44,063 nt of DNA from CAYQFQ01 sp964416925 (GCA_964416925.1 CAYQFQ010000004.1:1-44063); one strand, 5' to 3'; positions 32,540-41,086 are shown, numbered from the stretch's first letter. The notes: generated by a model from the sequence alone, not told the origin. Numbers and translations are program-made.

Positions 32540-33297
32540 TGAACTGTAAGATATGTAAGAATCAGACAACTTTAGTCAAAGAACTAATAATCAGGAAAAA
32601 ATATTCTGCTCAGTACTTCTTATGCAAGAAATGTTGTTTTATGTCTATAGCCAATCCAAGCTGGATTGATGAAGCTTATGAGAAACCGATCAACAATAGT
32701 GACACTGGGTATATTACAAGAAACGTATTTTTATCTAAAAAAGCTTTAATACTATTTTCTTTTATCTTTGGACCAAGACAAACCTATTTAGATTATGCTG
32801 GTGGATATGGGGTATTAACAAGACTGATGAGAGACTATGGTTTAAATTTTTTAACGTTCGACCCACACACACCCAACCTGTTTGCTCAAGGATTCGATTA
32901 TAAAAAAGAAAATATTACTGCGATAACCTGCTTTGAATGTTTGGAACATTTTGTGTCTCCACTTGAAGAAATAGAAAAAATATTGAAAATATCAAAAAAT
33001 ATCTTTTTTTCAACAACTCTTCTTCCAAAACACATCCCGAAAGATGACTGGGATTATTATGGCGCTGAGCATGGACAGCATGTATCTTTTTATTCACTTG
33101 AAACTCTAAAGTTTCTGGCGAGAAAATACGACTTGAATTTATGTACCAATGGGGTAAATCTTCATTTCCTTACAACAAGAAAGATAAGTTCAGTATATTT
33201 TAAATTCATATTATTACTAAGCAAATTTCAATTTGATATTTTCATCAGAAAATTATTAACAAGCAAAACCATGACAGACTCTTTATTAAGCAAATAA
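32539..33297 (+). CDS. Zinc-ribbon SAM-dependent methyltransferase
   Basis: The 252-residue protein begins MNCKICKNQTTLVKELI and has CKKCCF at about residues 29-34, giving two CxxC pairs that probably form a small zinc ribbon. A class I methyltransferase domain follows (LDYAGGYGVLTRLMRDYGLNFLTFDPHT, CFECLEHFVSPLEEIEKILK, FYSLETLKFLARKY), typical of Methyltransf_23. Such enzymes occur in sugar-modification clusters and act on nucleotide sugars or lipid-linked sugars. It starts on the TAATG overlap and ends one base before the next ATG. Confidence 0.85.
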   Translation: MNCKICKNQTTLVKELIIRKKYSAQYFLCKKCCFMSIANPSWIDEAYEKPINNSDTGYITRNVFLSKKALILFSFIFGPRQTYLDYAGGYGVLTRLMRDYGLNFLTFDPHTPNLFAQGFDYKKENITAITCFECLEHFVSPLEEIEKILKISKNIFFSTTLLPKHIPKDDWDYYGAEHGQHVSFYSLETLKFLARKYDLNLCTNGVNLHFLTTRKISSVYFKFILLLSKFQFDIFIRKLLTSKTMTDSLLSK

Positions 33298-33298
33298 C

Positions 33299-34438
33299 AT
33301 GAAAATATACTTCGATGGGACACTTTATAGTTGGCAAAGTGGTGGTGGTATTTTTAGGTATTTTGATGAAATAATTGGTAGATGTGGAAAAGAAAATGAC
33401 ATTGAGCCCATTCTCCTTATGCCCCTCCCTTCATTCAAAATTTTGCATAAAGAAGGGGTCACCGAAAAAAATATACTACTCTTAAGAACACTACCAAATT
33501 TCATATTTAAATTATCGAGAAAAATCCTTTCCCCGATCAACAACCTATTTTTTGAATTTTTCTTTAAAAATGTCTCTAATGGAGTTTTTCATTCCACATA
33601 TTACACTACTTACAAAAAACTCAGGATACCTCAGGTTTTAACTGTGCACGACATGACTTATGAAAAGTTTCCCCTATTTTTTAATTCTAACGGGGCAAAA
33701 AGATTTATAGCAAATAAAAAAAAGTGTATAACTAAGGCAGATTCAATCATATGTGTTTCCGAGACGACCAAAAAAGCTTTACAGTCTCTATATAAAATTG
33801 ATGATAAAAAAATATCAGTAATTTACCATGGTCTATCCGAAAATTTTATTTCAGAACCAAACAAGTATAACGACACGTCCCTAAATGAACCATATTTTTT
33901 ATTTGTGGGCAACCGTAGACTGTACAAAAACTTTGATTTCCTTATTAATTCATTTTCTAAATGGGATAACAACAAAAAATTTAAAATATTACTTATAGGT
34001 GGCGGTAAACTTACTAAAGAGGAAATAACTTTAATAGAGAATTGCAACTTAAAGACACAAGTTAAGCATCTTGGTTTTATAGAAGAAAAATATTTAAAAT
34101 ACATATACCAAAAATCAAAAGCTTTTATATTCCCGTCACTGGACGAAGGTTTTGGAATACCAATAATTGAAGCAATCTGTAGTAAGACCCAAGTCATAGC
34201 CTCTAATATCGATGTATTTAAGGAAATAGGAGAAGATATGATAATATATTTTGATCCAAGAAACGTGGAAAGTCTATTAAATGCCCTAGATCAGAGTATT
34301 AATAATAAAATACCCTCAGATCATCTTGAAAAAAAAGCAAAATATGTGACTGAAAAATACAGCTGGGAAAATTGCTTCATTAAAACAAAACAAGTCTATA
34401 TTAAAACCAACAACAACCCCCTAGATGAAAAACAATAA
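33299..34438 (+). CDS. Glycosyltransferase family 4 protein
   Basis: The 379-residue GT-B protein begins MKIYFDGTLYSWQSGGGIFRYFDEII, with the Gly-rich acceptor loop. The linker VHDMTYEKFP and VSETTKKAL are typical. The donor-binding half has YFLFVGNRRLYKNFDFLINSF, LGFIEEKYLKYIYQKSKAFIFPSLDEGFGIPIIEAICSKTQVIASN, the EGFG(I/L)P motif of GT4. It transfers a sugar from a nucleotide donor with retention. The start ATG follows the methyltransferase stop by one base. Confidence 0.93.
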   Translation: MKIYFDGTLYSWQSGGGIFRYFDEIIGRCGKENDIEPILLMPLPSFKILHKEGVTEKNILLLRTLPNFIFKLSRKILSPINNLFFEFFFKNVSNGVFHSTYYTTYKKLRIPQVLTVHDMTYEKFPLFFNSNGAKRFIANKKKCITKADSIICVSETTKKALQSLYKIDDKKISVIYHGLSENFISEPNKYNDTSLNEPYFLFVGNRRLYKNFDFLINSFSKWDNNKKFKILLIGGGKLTKEEITLIENCNLKTQVKHLGFIEEKYLKYIYQKSKAFIFPSLDEGFGIPIIEAICSKTQVIASNIDVFKEIGEDMIIYFDPRNVESLLNALDQSINNKIPSDHLEKKAKYVTEKYSWENCFIKTKQVYIKTNNNPLDEKQ

Positions 34439-34458
34439 AAATAATGAAGAATTAACAC

Positions 34459-35304
34459 ATGATAATAATTAAACTCAAAGGAGGTTTAGGTAATCAGTTG
34501 TTCCAATATGCTTTTGGGAGACTTTTAACCTTAACAAAGGGATTTAAAGTTAAATACGAATTTTCTGAAAACAAAAATGATATTCAAAGAGAATACAAAC
34601 TTGATAAATTCAATACTAAAATAGAATTTTGTACTGAAGCAGAAAAGGAAGAGACAAAAAGGCCGTTAGGAAAAATATCAGATTTTATTGATTTAATAGA
34701 CAAGAAAATATTAAGAAAACACAATATCGGATATCTACCAAACCTTTTAGAGAGAAAAGATGGATATTTGGAAGGATACTGGCAAAGTTACAAGTATCTT
34801 GAACCTATAAAAAAAGAATTACTTCAAGAAATTACTCTTAAAAACTCTCTTGATAAAAAATTTCCGGACATAATCGAGCAGATGAAAAATAAAAAATCTG
34901 TCTCTGTCCATATAAGACGTGGAGACTACGTGAATGATTCAAAAACAAAATCACAGCATTATACTTTTGGTCTTGAATATTATGAGGAGGCTTTTAAAAA
35001 GATAAAAGACTTGGTTGAAACTCCTACCCTATTTGTTTTTTCTGACGATATAGAATGGGTTAAAATAAATCTCAAATCTGACTTGCCGGTGGTTTACGTA
35101 TCGGACCCTAATATGCCTGACTATGAAAATTTCTTTATTGCCACGTACTGTAAACACAATATAATTGCAAATAGTAGTTTCAGTTTTTGGATTGCTTGGC
35201 TAAACAAAAACCAAACAAAAATAGTGATTGCTCCCAAAAAATGGAACAACAAGTATCAAAAAGACTACAAAGATATCTGTCCTCCGGATTGGATTAGAAT
35301 CTAA
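34459..35304 (+). CDS. Alpha-1,2-fucosyltransferase family protein (GT11)
   Basis: The 281-residue protein begins MIIIKLKGGLGNQLFQYAFGRLL, the hallmark of GT11. VSVHIRRGDYVNDSKTK (about 148-164) holds the HxRRGD motif that binds the GDP donor. LEYYEEAFKKI, FVFSDDIEWVK and NSSFSFWIAWLN are the further family motifs. GT11 enzymes add fucose in alpha-1,2 linkage from GDP-fucose, though bacterial members can use other donors. It follows the GT4 gene with 20 nt between and overlaps the 3' end of the opposite-strand GT2 by 11 nt. Confidence 0.93.
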   Translation: MIIIKLKGGLGNQLFQYAFGRLLTLTKGFKVKYEFSENKNDIQREYKLDKFNTKIEFCTEAEKEETKRPLGKISDFIDLIDKKILRKHNIGYLPNLLERKDGYLEGYWQSYKYLEPIKKELLQEITLKNSLDKKFPDIIEQMKNKKSVSVHIRRGDYVNDSKTKSQHYTFGLEYYEEAFKKIKDLVETPTLFVFSDDIEWVKINLKSDLPVVYVSDPNMPDYENFFIATYCKHNIIANSSFSFWIAWLNKNQTKIVIAPKKWNNKYQKDYKDICPPDWIRI

Positions 35305-36001
35305 AGATGAATCTAAATAGCACCAATATTCTTACGAATATACCCCTTATCCTCATGATCAAATTATTTTTGTTCGTAATTTGTTTTTTATGAATGCGGT
35401 ATTTGAAAAGTTTCTCAGGAATATTCGCTGTCTTGTATTTAAAAACAATTCTTGACCAAAGTTCATAGTCTTCTATGTGCTTGAAAGAAACTTTATAGTT
35501 TCCAACCGTACTGAAAACACTTTTTCTTATCATCATACTTGGATGAATAAAAGGATTATGAAATAAAATTTCTTTTTTTATCTCGCTGTCTGTGACAGGT
35601 CTTTCGTAATCTCTCAAATAAACACCCTCTTCATCAATAAATTCTGCCCAAGTTCCGCACATTACATAGTCCAGATTTGATTCTAAAAAATTAATTTGTT
35701 TTTCAAAACGCTTAGGTAGAGAAATATCATCCGCATCCATTCGAGCGATGTATTCTCCTCTGCTGTAACCGATAGCTTCATTTAATGATTTGGTTAGTCC
35801 TTTGTTTTGATTATTAAAAAGTCTAATTCTTTCGTCTTTGTAACTTTCTAATATTTCCTTAGATCTATCAGTTGATCCGTCGTTTATTATAATAAACTCA
35901 AAGTCAGAAAAATTCTGTGACAAAATACTATCAATAGACTCTTTGATATACTTTTCGCAATTATAAACCGACATTATTACGCTTACCTTTGGATTATTCA
36001 T
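35294..36001 (-). CDS. Glycosyltransferase family 2 protein
   Basis: The 235-residue protein opens KVSVIMSVYNCEKYIKESIDSILSQNFSDFEFIIINDGSTD and has the metal-binding YIARMDADD, then KRFEKQINFLE, FHNPFIHPSMMIRK and a LWSRI motif that marks the family's acceptor region. This fits the GT2 sugar transferases of polysaccharide clusters. The start ATG lies one base after the VirD4-like gene's stop on the same strand, so the two may share a transcript, although the functions differ. Its 3' end overlaps the fucosyltransferase by 11 nt. Confidence 0.92.
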   Translation of the reverse strand: MNNPKVSVIMSVYNCEKYIKESIDSILSQNFSDFEFIIINDGSTDRSKEILESYKDERIRLFNNQNKGLTKSLNEAIGYSRGEYIARMDADDISLPKRFEKQINFLESNLDYVMCGTWAEFIDEEGVYLRDYERPVTDSEIKKEILFHNPFIHPSMMIRKSVFSTVGNYKVSFKHIEDYELWSRIVFKYKTANIPEKLFKYRIHKKQITNKNNLIMRIRGIFVRILVLFRFIFRF

Positions 36002-36002
36002 T

Positions 36003-38039
36003 CTATTTGTCGTCTCCCAAGACTTTTCTTAAAACATCTTCTGGAATTTCTTTTGGCTTAGTGTTTTGTGCAACAGGGGTTGTTTCAGTGTTCGTTTCTT
36101 TTTTTGTTTCTGTCTTAATCTCAGTCTTGGTCTCAACTGTGTGTTCTATTTTATGACTGGGTATATTTTCTTCTTTTTTTTGCTCAACCTTTTTTTCTTC
36201 TTGTTTATTCTCAGTGACTTTAGTCTCAACTGTTGTCGCCTTTGCTGCTGTTTGTTTTGGTAATACTGATGCAAGAGCAGATCTTAGATCAGAAGTATTT
36301 TTATCGCTCACACCAGCACCATTTTTCTTCTTCTCTTCAATCTTGCGGACCTGAGTTTTTTTCAATTCCTCCTCCTTTTCCTTTTGTGTTAACTGTTTGG
36401 TTAATTCCTTTAAAGGCAAGAAATCATCGGTTTTGTCGTCCAATTCCTCTATTGGCGGTAAGACAGGTTTTGGGGTTTGAACAGTACTTTCCACTCGAAC
36501 CGCACTTGGGGCTGTTTTAGGGGCAATTTTGGGCTCTACATGGCTATTTGAAGGCTTCACAACTGTATCTTGGGGTCTTTGAGATGAATTGTTATTTTGT
36601 GGCTTTTGTGGAACAAACTGAGTTTTTGGAGCAGGGTTATTCGCATTCTGAACGGCACCACCAGGAGCTTGATTCGGTGTGGGCGCCTTTGGTTTAAAAT
36701 CTGATTTTTCAGGTGAATTAGTTTTAGCCTGAGGTTTAGGATCTACCATCTTTGTCTCGTGCCAAACTTTAATAGCATCTTCGACTTTCATTCTTTCCTG
36801 AGCAAAAAGTTTTCTTGAACTATCTATAATCTCTCTTTTGTATGAAATAATAGGTTGTGGATATGGTGGAAGTGAAGCAGCAGAAAATGGCGTAGAGCTG
36901 ACCCCGTCAATCATAAGTTTAAGGTAGAGCTGATATATTCCGAGGTTAACTAAATCCTCCGCAGTGAACTGTGGAGCAAATTCTTTTTCAAACAATTCGG
37001 CATCAAAAGCTCCAACTCTAAAAGCAATCATAGTACCGACGTTTCCAAATACAGCAGCTCTCACCTCTTCTGGCATCTGTTCTACGTATTGGTGAGTTAT
37101 CGTAAGATTAAGTTTATATTTTCTTGCCTCTGACAAAATGTTCGCGAATGATTCGTTAGCAAAAGATTGAAATTCATCCACATATAAATAAAAGTTCGGT
37201 AACTGCTTTAAAGCAGATTCTTGAACATCTGCTCGAGACATAGCTCCAAGATAAATCTTAGTAACAAGCATGCTTCCAAGTAAAGTTGCATTCGTCTCAC
37301 CCACCCTTCCCTTTGAGAGGTTTATAATGAGAATCTTTTTCTCATCCATAACTTTTCTAATATCAAAAGAAGACTTCGGCTGTCCGATAATATTTCTGAT
37401 AAGTGGGTTTGCAGTAAACTGACCGATTTTATTCTGAATAGCGGGCGTTGCCTCAGCAGCAAACTTTTCTGTATATTTTCCAAATTCATCTATCCAAAAA
37501 GATTTAACAGCTGGATCTGAAATATTTTCAACAACTTTCTTTCTATAATCTTTATCAGAAAGCATTCTGTTAACTCCAAGCAATGTTGAACCAGGATATT
37601 CAAGAAGAGCAAGTAAAGTATTACTCAAAATGTATTCCATTCTGGCAGACCATGCATCCTCCCAAATCTTTTTGAAAGTGCTCATAAGTCCAGAAGCGAC
37701 CAAGTGTCTCTTGTCGTAACCAACATCCTCCATCACATTAAATGAAATCGGGTAATTCAAATCGAAAGGTGCGAAATAAACGACATCCTTAATTCTTTCA
37801 GGTGGAATATAATCGAGTAAAAGTTCTGCTGTTTTACCGTGAGGATCGATAAAAGCCATCCCTTCTCCATTCTGAATATCTTGAATAGCCATATTTTCAA
37901 GTAGGGTGGATTTTCCCATACCTGTCTTTCCAATAACATACATATGACGAGTTCTGTCTTTGGCTTTTATTCCAAATTTTACTCGTTTATTACGAGAATC
38001 TGTCTCTCCGAAATATGTTATTTTATTATTAGGATCCAT
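36003..38039 (-). CDS. VirD4/TraD-like type IV secretion ATPase with low-complexity tail
   Basis: The protein has 678 residues from the ATG at 38039 (MDPNNKITYFGETDSRNKRVKFGIKAKDRTRHMYVIGKTGMGKSTLLENMAIQDI). A GTG at 38069 would add ten residues. The Walker A GKTGMGKST is at about 37-45, and the Walker B NFYLYVDEFQSFA at about 285-297 is followed by LSEARKYKLNLTITHQYVEQ. The ATPase domain ends near 410, and the rest is Pro/Gln/Asn then Lys/Glu rich. No membrane helices are visible, so it is the soluble type found in CPR genomes. It moves DNA or pili at the membrane in related systems. No other T4SS gene is in the window. Confidence 0.85.
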   Translation of the reverse strand: MDPNNKITYFGETDSRNKRVKFGIKAKDRTRHMYVIGKTGMGKSTLLENMAIQDIQNGEGMAFIDPHGKTAELLLDYIPPERIKDVVYFAPFDLNYPISFNVMEDVGYDKRHLVASGLMSTFKKIWEDAWSARMEYILSNTLLALLEYPGSTLLGVNRMLSDKDYRKKVVENISDPAVKSFWIDEFGKYTEKFAAEATPAIQNKIGQFTANPLIRNIIGQPKSSFDIRKVMDEKKILIINLSKGRVGETNATLLGSMLVTKIYLGAMSRADVQESALKQLPNFYLYVDEFQSFANESFANILSEARKYKLNLTITHQYVEQMPEEVRAAVFGNVGTMIAFRVGAFDAELFEKEFAPQFTAEDLVNLGIYQLYLKLMIDGVSSTPFSAASLPPYPQPIISYKREIIDSSRKLFAQERMKVEDAIKVWHETKMVDPKPQAKTNSPEKSDFKPKAPTPNQAPGGAVQNANNPAPKTQFVPQKPQNNNSSQRPQDTVVKPSNSHVEPKIAPKTAPSAVRVESTVQTPKPVLPPIEELDDKTDDFLPLKELTKQLTQKEKEEELKKTQVRKIEEKKKNGAGVSDKNTSDLRSALASVLPKQTAAKATTVETKVTENKQEEKKVEQKKEENIPSHKIEHTVETKTEIKTETKKETNTETTPVAQNTKPKEIPEDVLRKVLGDDK

Positions 38040-38122
38040 CCCGTTAGAAGTAAATTGCGATTTTATCACAATCTATTAAATTTAAACTAGTAATTAAATT
38101 AATCATAACATTATACGTGTCT

Positions 38123-38131
38123 ATTATAGCA
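38123..38131 (-). promoter_or_regulatory. Extended -10 promoter of the VirD4-like gene
   Basis: The minus strand reads TGCTATAAT. The expected start leaves a leader of about 75 nt before the ATG at 38039. Confidence 0.5.
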
Positions 38132-38193
38132 TCAGGCAATCGCAACCTCTAACCGGATAAATTTCTCATCAATTATAATATGTTTTTGTATAA

Positions 38194-38249
38194 AAAAATA
38201 GCCCTACTTCATTCTCGTCCGAGTTATCGGAAAAAAATGAAGTAGAGCC
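38194..38249 (-). terminator. Long-hairpin terminator of the orphan gene 38265-38633
   Basis: Arms of 13-14 nt (38201-38213 and 38236-38249) pair nearly perfectly, with an inner ccga/tcgg stem. On the minus strand seven T follow. It lies 16 nt after the stop codon of the orphan gene. Confidence 0.8.
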
Positions 38250-38264
38250 AGCGTTAGAACAAAC

Positions 38265-38633
38265 TCACGCAGCGATATATGGAAAACGTCTTGGTAAAGA
38301 GGGTGCTTTTACAGATGAGTGACGCCCTTGTGGACGAAAATGCGAAGCATCCGCAGATTTACGTACAAAGTCGACACCCCTGAAAAAGCTTTCGATCCCA
38401 AGGACAACTGAAGCTTTCAACGCTTCTCCTAAAGCATTGTTGTTGTCCAAATATCCGAGCGCATACATTTTTGTAAGATTCAAAGCTTCTTCCCTCGACA
38501 TCATCGGCCAACCCATTATCTCGAAGGCGTTGTCGATAGTGTAAGAAATATCCTTTTGACTTTCAAAGGACTGCAGGAGATGTCTCATAAACTTTCTCCG
38601 ACGGTTACCTTTTCTTCTGCTTCCCCATGACAT
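38265..38633 (-). CDS. Orphan protein, unrecognised (122 residues)
   Basis: The start ATG at 38633 (MSWGSRRKGNRRRKFMRHLLQ) has AGAGGT nine bases ahead. The longer frame starts in the leader, where the transcript begins. The N-terminus is very basic, the middle is helical (YTIDNAFEIMGWPMMSREEALNLTKMYALGYLDNNNALGEALKASVVLGIESFF), and the tail is polar and basic. The basic start might bind nucleic acid. I recognise no family. It has a strong own promoter, a structured leader and a terminator. Its base composition looks GC-richer than that of its neighbours. Confidence 0.6.
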   Translation of the reverse strand: MSWGSRRKGNRRRKFMRHLLQSFESQKDISYTIDNAFEIMGWPMMSREEALNLTKMYALGYLDNNNALGEALKASVVLGIESFFRGVDFVRKSADASHFRPQGRHSSVKAPSLPRRFPYIAA

Positions 38634-38664
38634 GATCGCGTACCTCTTTGTATAGAACATGACT

Positions 38665-38724
38665 ATCAGTTTTAGTATTTCCCCAATACAAAAGAAGATA
38701 CACCCGTATCCCCTTCAAACTGAT
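38665..38724 (-). promoter_or_regulatory. Structured leader, possible three-way junction
   Basis: In the transcript from about 38727, ATCAGTTT (38717-38724) pairs with AAACTGAT (38665-38672). Between them lie two hairpins: GATAC/GTATC (38697-38710) and GTATT/AATAC (38675-38689). This is a closed three-way junction, the shape of several riboswitches. The inner stems have only five pairs, and no known class fits. Confidence 0.4.
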
Positions 38725-38733
38725 TCCTTAGAC

Positions 38734-38762
38734 ATAATACCCCAATTATTATCTAACGTCAA
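38734..38762 (-). promoter_or_regulatory. Near-consensus promoter of the orphan gene
   Basis: On the minus strand TTGACG (38757-38762) and TATTAT (38734-38739) are 17 bp apart. Confidence 0.8.
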
Positions 38763-38801
38763 GCATCGGACGCAATTAAATTCTAAATCAAATTACATAG
38801 A

Positions 38802-39968
38802 TCACTCCGCATTAAAAGCAGAAACTGTGTACTTGTTCGCCGCATTCCACATCATCCAAGAATCAAGACCACTATCATAAGTTGCTTGCATTTGTGCTCT
38901 GACTTTTATAGCGTCATAGTCGGCACCCAAATCAAAATCTTGTAACCAAGGCCTCAACTTATTTGGAGTACTACTTGCAATAACCGCCCTTCCGACAGCC
39001 TTATCCATTGAATATTTTACAACCTCATACGGTTTTTCTGCGGGATTAACAAGGTTAATAAAACCAGATGGATAATGTGATGGATATACCATGGGGGCAA
39101 CGTAGTCAAAATACATCAAAGCATTTTCAAGAGACTGACCAATATTTAGATCATCATAATTCGTCGTAGTCATACCAAAGACATCTGCCGAGATTGGACC
39201 ACCGAGATCCTTTAAAGACTCATGCAAATATGCATAAAAACTTTTCATTACATCAGCCTTCACTTTACCATCAGAGAATGGGTAATAGATATCTTTCATG
39301 TTTCCGTCTGATGGGAAGCGAATGTAGTCAAAATTAATTTCATCGAATCCAATCGCGTAGGATTCCTTAGCGAGATCAACTACATAATCCCAGATCTCTT
39401 TTGATCCTGCATCAAACCAGCTTATTCCTTTAAAATCTTTCCACACTGCCCCATCACTTTTCCTCTTTACCGCAAGCTCTGGTTTTTTACTGACCAGATA
39501 GTGATCTTGAAAGGTAGAAATTCTTCCTATGACGTAAACATTATTTTTATGTAATTCTGCTATAAAAGCTTTCAGGTCTTGTGTCTTACATCCCGCTCCA
39601 GAATTATCTTTAAATTTTGGATTGTCTGATGAAAAAGTGATTGTCCCCGTATAGTCTTTAATATCGATAAGTATCGAATTAATTTCAGTAGTATTTGCGA
39701 TTTTTAAAAGCCCCTGACGCAGGCTTGGGGTAGCTGAAACACAGGAAGTCATATAGATCGCTTTTACAGGTACCGGAGTACTAATATGTGTAACTTTAAT
39801 TTCATCTTTTTTAATAACTTCTGTACTAGTAGAGGTCTGGGCAAAATCCAAATTGAAATCCATCGGAAAAAAATACGGAGTGATAAAATAAAAAATACCC
39901 GCAATTATAAATGCAGTTACAATAAAAGAAATATATACTTTTCCTGAATTAGAAATTTTACCTATCAT
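38802..39968 (-). CDS. DUF4015 putative glycoside hydrolase, membrane-anchored
   Basis: The protein has 388 residues from the ATG at 39968, one codon after a TTG that is also in frame. A membrane helix lies at about 11-33. The rest is a TIM-barrel-like DUF4015 domain: VKAIYMTSCVSATPSLRQGLLKIANTTEINSILIDIKDYTGTITF, VIGRISTFQDHYL, FDEINFDYIRFPSDG (acidic residues in the barrel), VFGMTTTN and VAPMVYPSHYPSGFI. The family is presumed to hydrolyse glycans, though the substrate is unknown. Its start lies 3 nt after the stop of a small membrane protein gene, so both form one unit. Confidence 0.9.
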   Translation of the reverse strand: MIGKISNSGKVYISFIVTAFIIAGIFYFITPYFFPMDFNLDFAQTSTSTEVIKKDEIKVTHISTPVPVKAIYMTSCVSATPSLRQGLLKIANTTEINSILIDIKDYTGTITFSSDNPKFKDNSGAGCKTQDLKAFIAELHKNNVYVIGRISTFQDHYLVSKKPELAVKRKSDGAVWKDFKGISWFDAGSKEIWDYVVDLAKESYAIGFDEINFDYIRFPSDGNMKDIYYPFSDGKVKADVMKSFYAYLHESLKDLGGPISADVFGMTTTNYDDLNIGQSLENALMYFDYVAPMVYPSHYPSGFINLVNPAEKPYEVVKYSMDKAVGRAVIASSTPNKLRPWLQDFDLGADYDAIKVRAQMQATYDSGLDSWMMWNAANKYTVSAFNAE

Positions 39969-39971
39969 CAA

Positions 39972-40199
39972 CTACTTTTTTCTCTCTTTTGGCGCACTTT
40001 GGGAAAAGGTATCGTTCTTCTCCTCACTATGAAGAAATCGAATCACCTCATGAAGTTCTCTTCTTATAAGAAGAGAAAGAATTGCTATTAAAACACCAAA
40101 AAAGACATAGAAAAAAGTCTTGGTACCGCTGGGAAAACCGGAATAAGGAACTAGAGCTACTAATAAACCCAACACAAAAATTGTTGAAATTTTAATCAT
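39972..40199 (-). CDS. Small two-helix membrane protein
   Basis: The 75-residue protein has helices at about 4-22 (ISTIFVLGLLVALVPYSGF) and 28-47 (FFYVFFGVLIAILSLLIRR), then a polar tail LHEVIRFLHSEEKNDTFSQSAPKERKK. I do not recognise a family. It lies directly before the DUF4015 gene and shares its transcript. A promoter is at 40253-40280. Confidence 0.6.
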   Translation of the reverse strand: MIKISTIFVLGLLVALVPYSGFPSGTKTFFYVFFGVLIAILSLLIRRELHEVIRFLHSEEKNDTFSQSAPKERKK

Positions 40200-40252
40200 A
40201 TCTTTATTTAACCAATTATTCCTAATTTATTTAGACTTAATCGGATACAGCT

Positions 40253-40280
40253 ATAATAGCAAGAAAGTTTGAATTATCAA
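40253..40280 (-). promoter_or_regulatory. Promoter of the small membrane/DUF4015 unit
   Basis: TTGATA (40275-40280) and TATTAT (40253-40258), preceded by TGC, are 16 bp apart on the minus strand. It gives a leader of about 47 nt. Confidence 0.65.
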
Positions 40281-40290
40281 ACCTTCTCTT

Positions 40291-40393
40291 TGTCATCCCA
40301 GACTTGATCTGGGATCCAGAGAATCATTACTGGATTACTTCGTGTACTCGCAAAGACGGAGGGAATGGATTCCCGACTAAATCGGGAATGACA
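40291..40393. mobile_element. MITE-like palindromic element, copy 1
   Basis: The element of about 103 bp has terminal inverted repeats tgtcatccc and gggaatgaca. Inside, cagacttgatctggg and cccgactaaatcggga are short hairpins. It matches 42459-42543 in its ends and in gg(g/a)atccagag and the nearby tggat. No gene is inside. It lies between rsmI and the DUF4015 unit. Confidence 0.75.
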
Positions 40394-40408
40394 ATGCAGG
40401 GTATAATT

Positions 40409-41086
40409 TTAATTATTCGATACGATCACGACAAATTCCCCTCGAGCCTTGTCAGGATTCACAGTAAAATATTTTTCAATATCTCCCGGATTACCAGATA
40501 CAACTTGCTCATAAATCTTTGTCAGTTCTCTTGCCACAACAACATTTTTCTCTGGAGCAAACTTTATCAAAGATGATAGGGCTTTCATTATCCTGTGTGG
40601 TGATTCATAAAAAACCATCGTTCTTTCTGATTCGGCTATTTCCTTAAATAAAGTCTCTCTACCTTTTTTGTGTGGCAAGAAGCCCAAGAAAGTAAAATCT
40701 GATACTGGGAGTCCTGATATTGATAATGCTGTCACAACGGCACTTGGACCTGGTATTCCTATTACTTCTATTTCTGGAAAAGCCTCTTTAATTTTTGATA
40801 CTAAAAATGAACCTGGGTCAGAGATCGTTGGTGTCCCTGCATCAGAGACTAAAGCTAGTGTTTTGCCTTCTTCAATCTGCTTAATTATATGTTCAACTTT
40901 CGTAATCTTGCTTTGAGAATGATAACTCATCGTGGGTTTCTGTATTCCATATTTGTTGAGTAAGTTTATGGTAACTCTCGTATCTTCACACAATATCAAA
41001 TCTACCTCACTCAAAGTCCTTACAGCTCGGTAAGTTATGTCTTCCATATTTCCGATAGGTGTTCCAACTACAAAAAATTTACTCAT
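40409..41086 (-). CDS. rsmI: 16S rRNA 2'-O-methyltransferase RsmI
   Basis: RsmI methylates the 2'-OH of C1402 in 16S rRNA, using SAM. The 225-residue tetrapyrrole-methylase-fold protein begins MSKFFVVGTPIGNMEDITYRAVRTLSEVDLILCEDTR. LVSDAGTPTISDPGSFLV is the SAM-binding loop, and GIPGPSAVVTALSISGLPVSDFTFLGFLPHKKGRE, VFYESPHRI and ARELTKIYEQVVSG are the family motifs. The protein is shorter than E. coli RsmI because the C-terminal extension is missing. The MITE-like repeat begins 16 nt after its stop. Confidence 0.97.
   Translation of the reverse strand: MSKFFVVGTPIGNMEDITYRAVRTLSEVDLILCEDTRVTINLLNKYGIQKPTMSYHSQSKITKVEHIIKQIEEGKTLALVSDAGTPTISDPGSFLVSKIKEAFPEIEVIGIPGPSAVVTALSISGLPVSDFTFLGFLPHKKGRETLFKEIAESERTMVFYESPHRIMKALSSLIKFAPEKNVVVARELTKIYEQVVSGNPGDIEKYFTVNPDKARGEFVVIVSNN

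Noticed and set aside
36066..36520. Plus-strand frames opposite the VirD4-like tail.
   Set aside because: They are Phe/Cys/Leu-rich mirrors of a low-complexity Lys/Glu and Pro/Gln region and have no signals.
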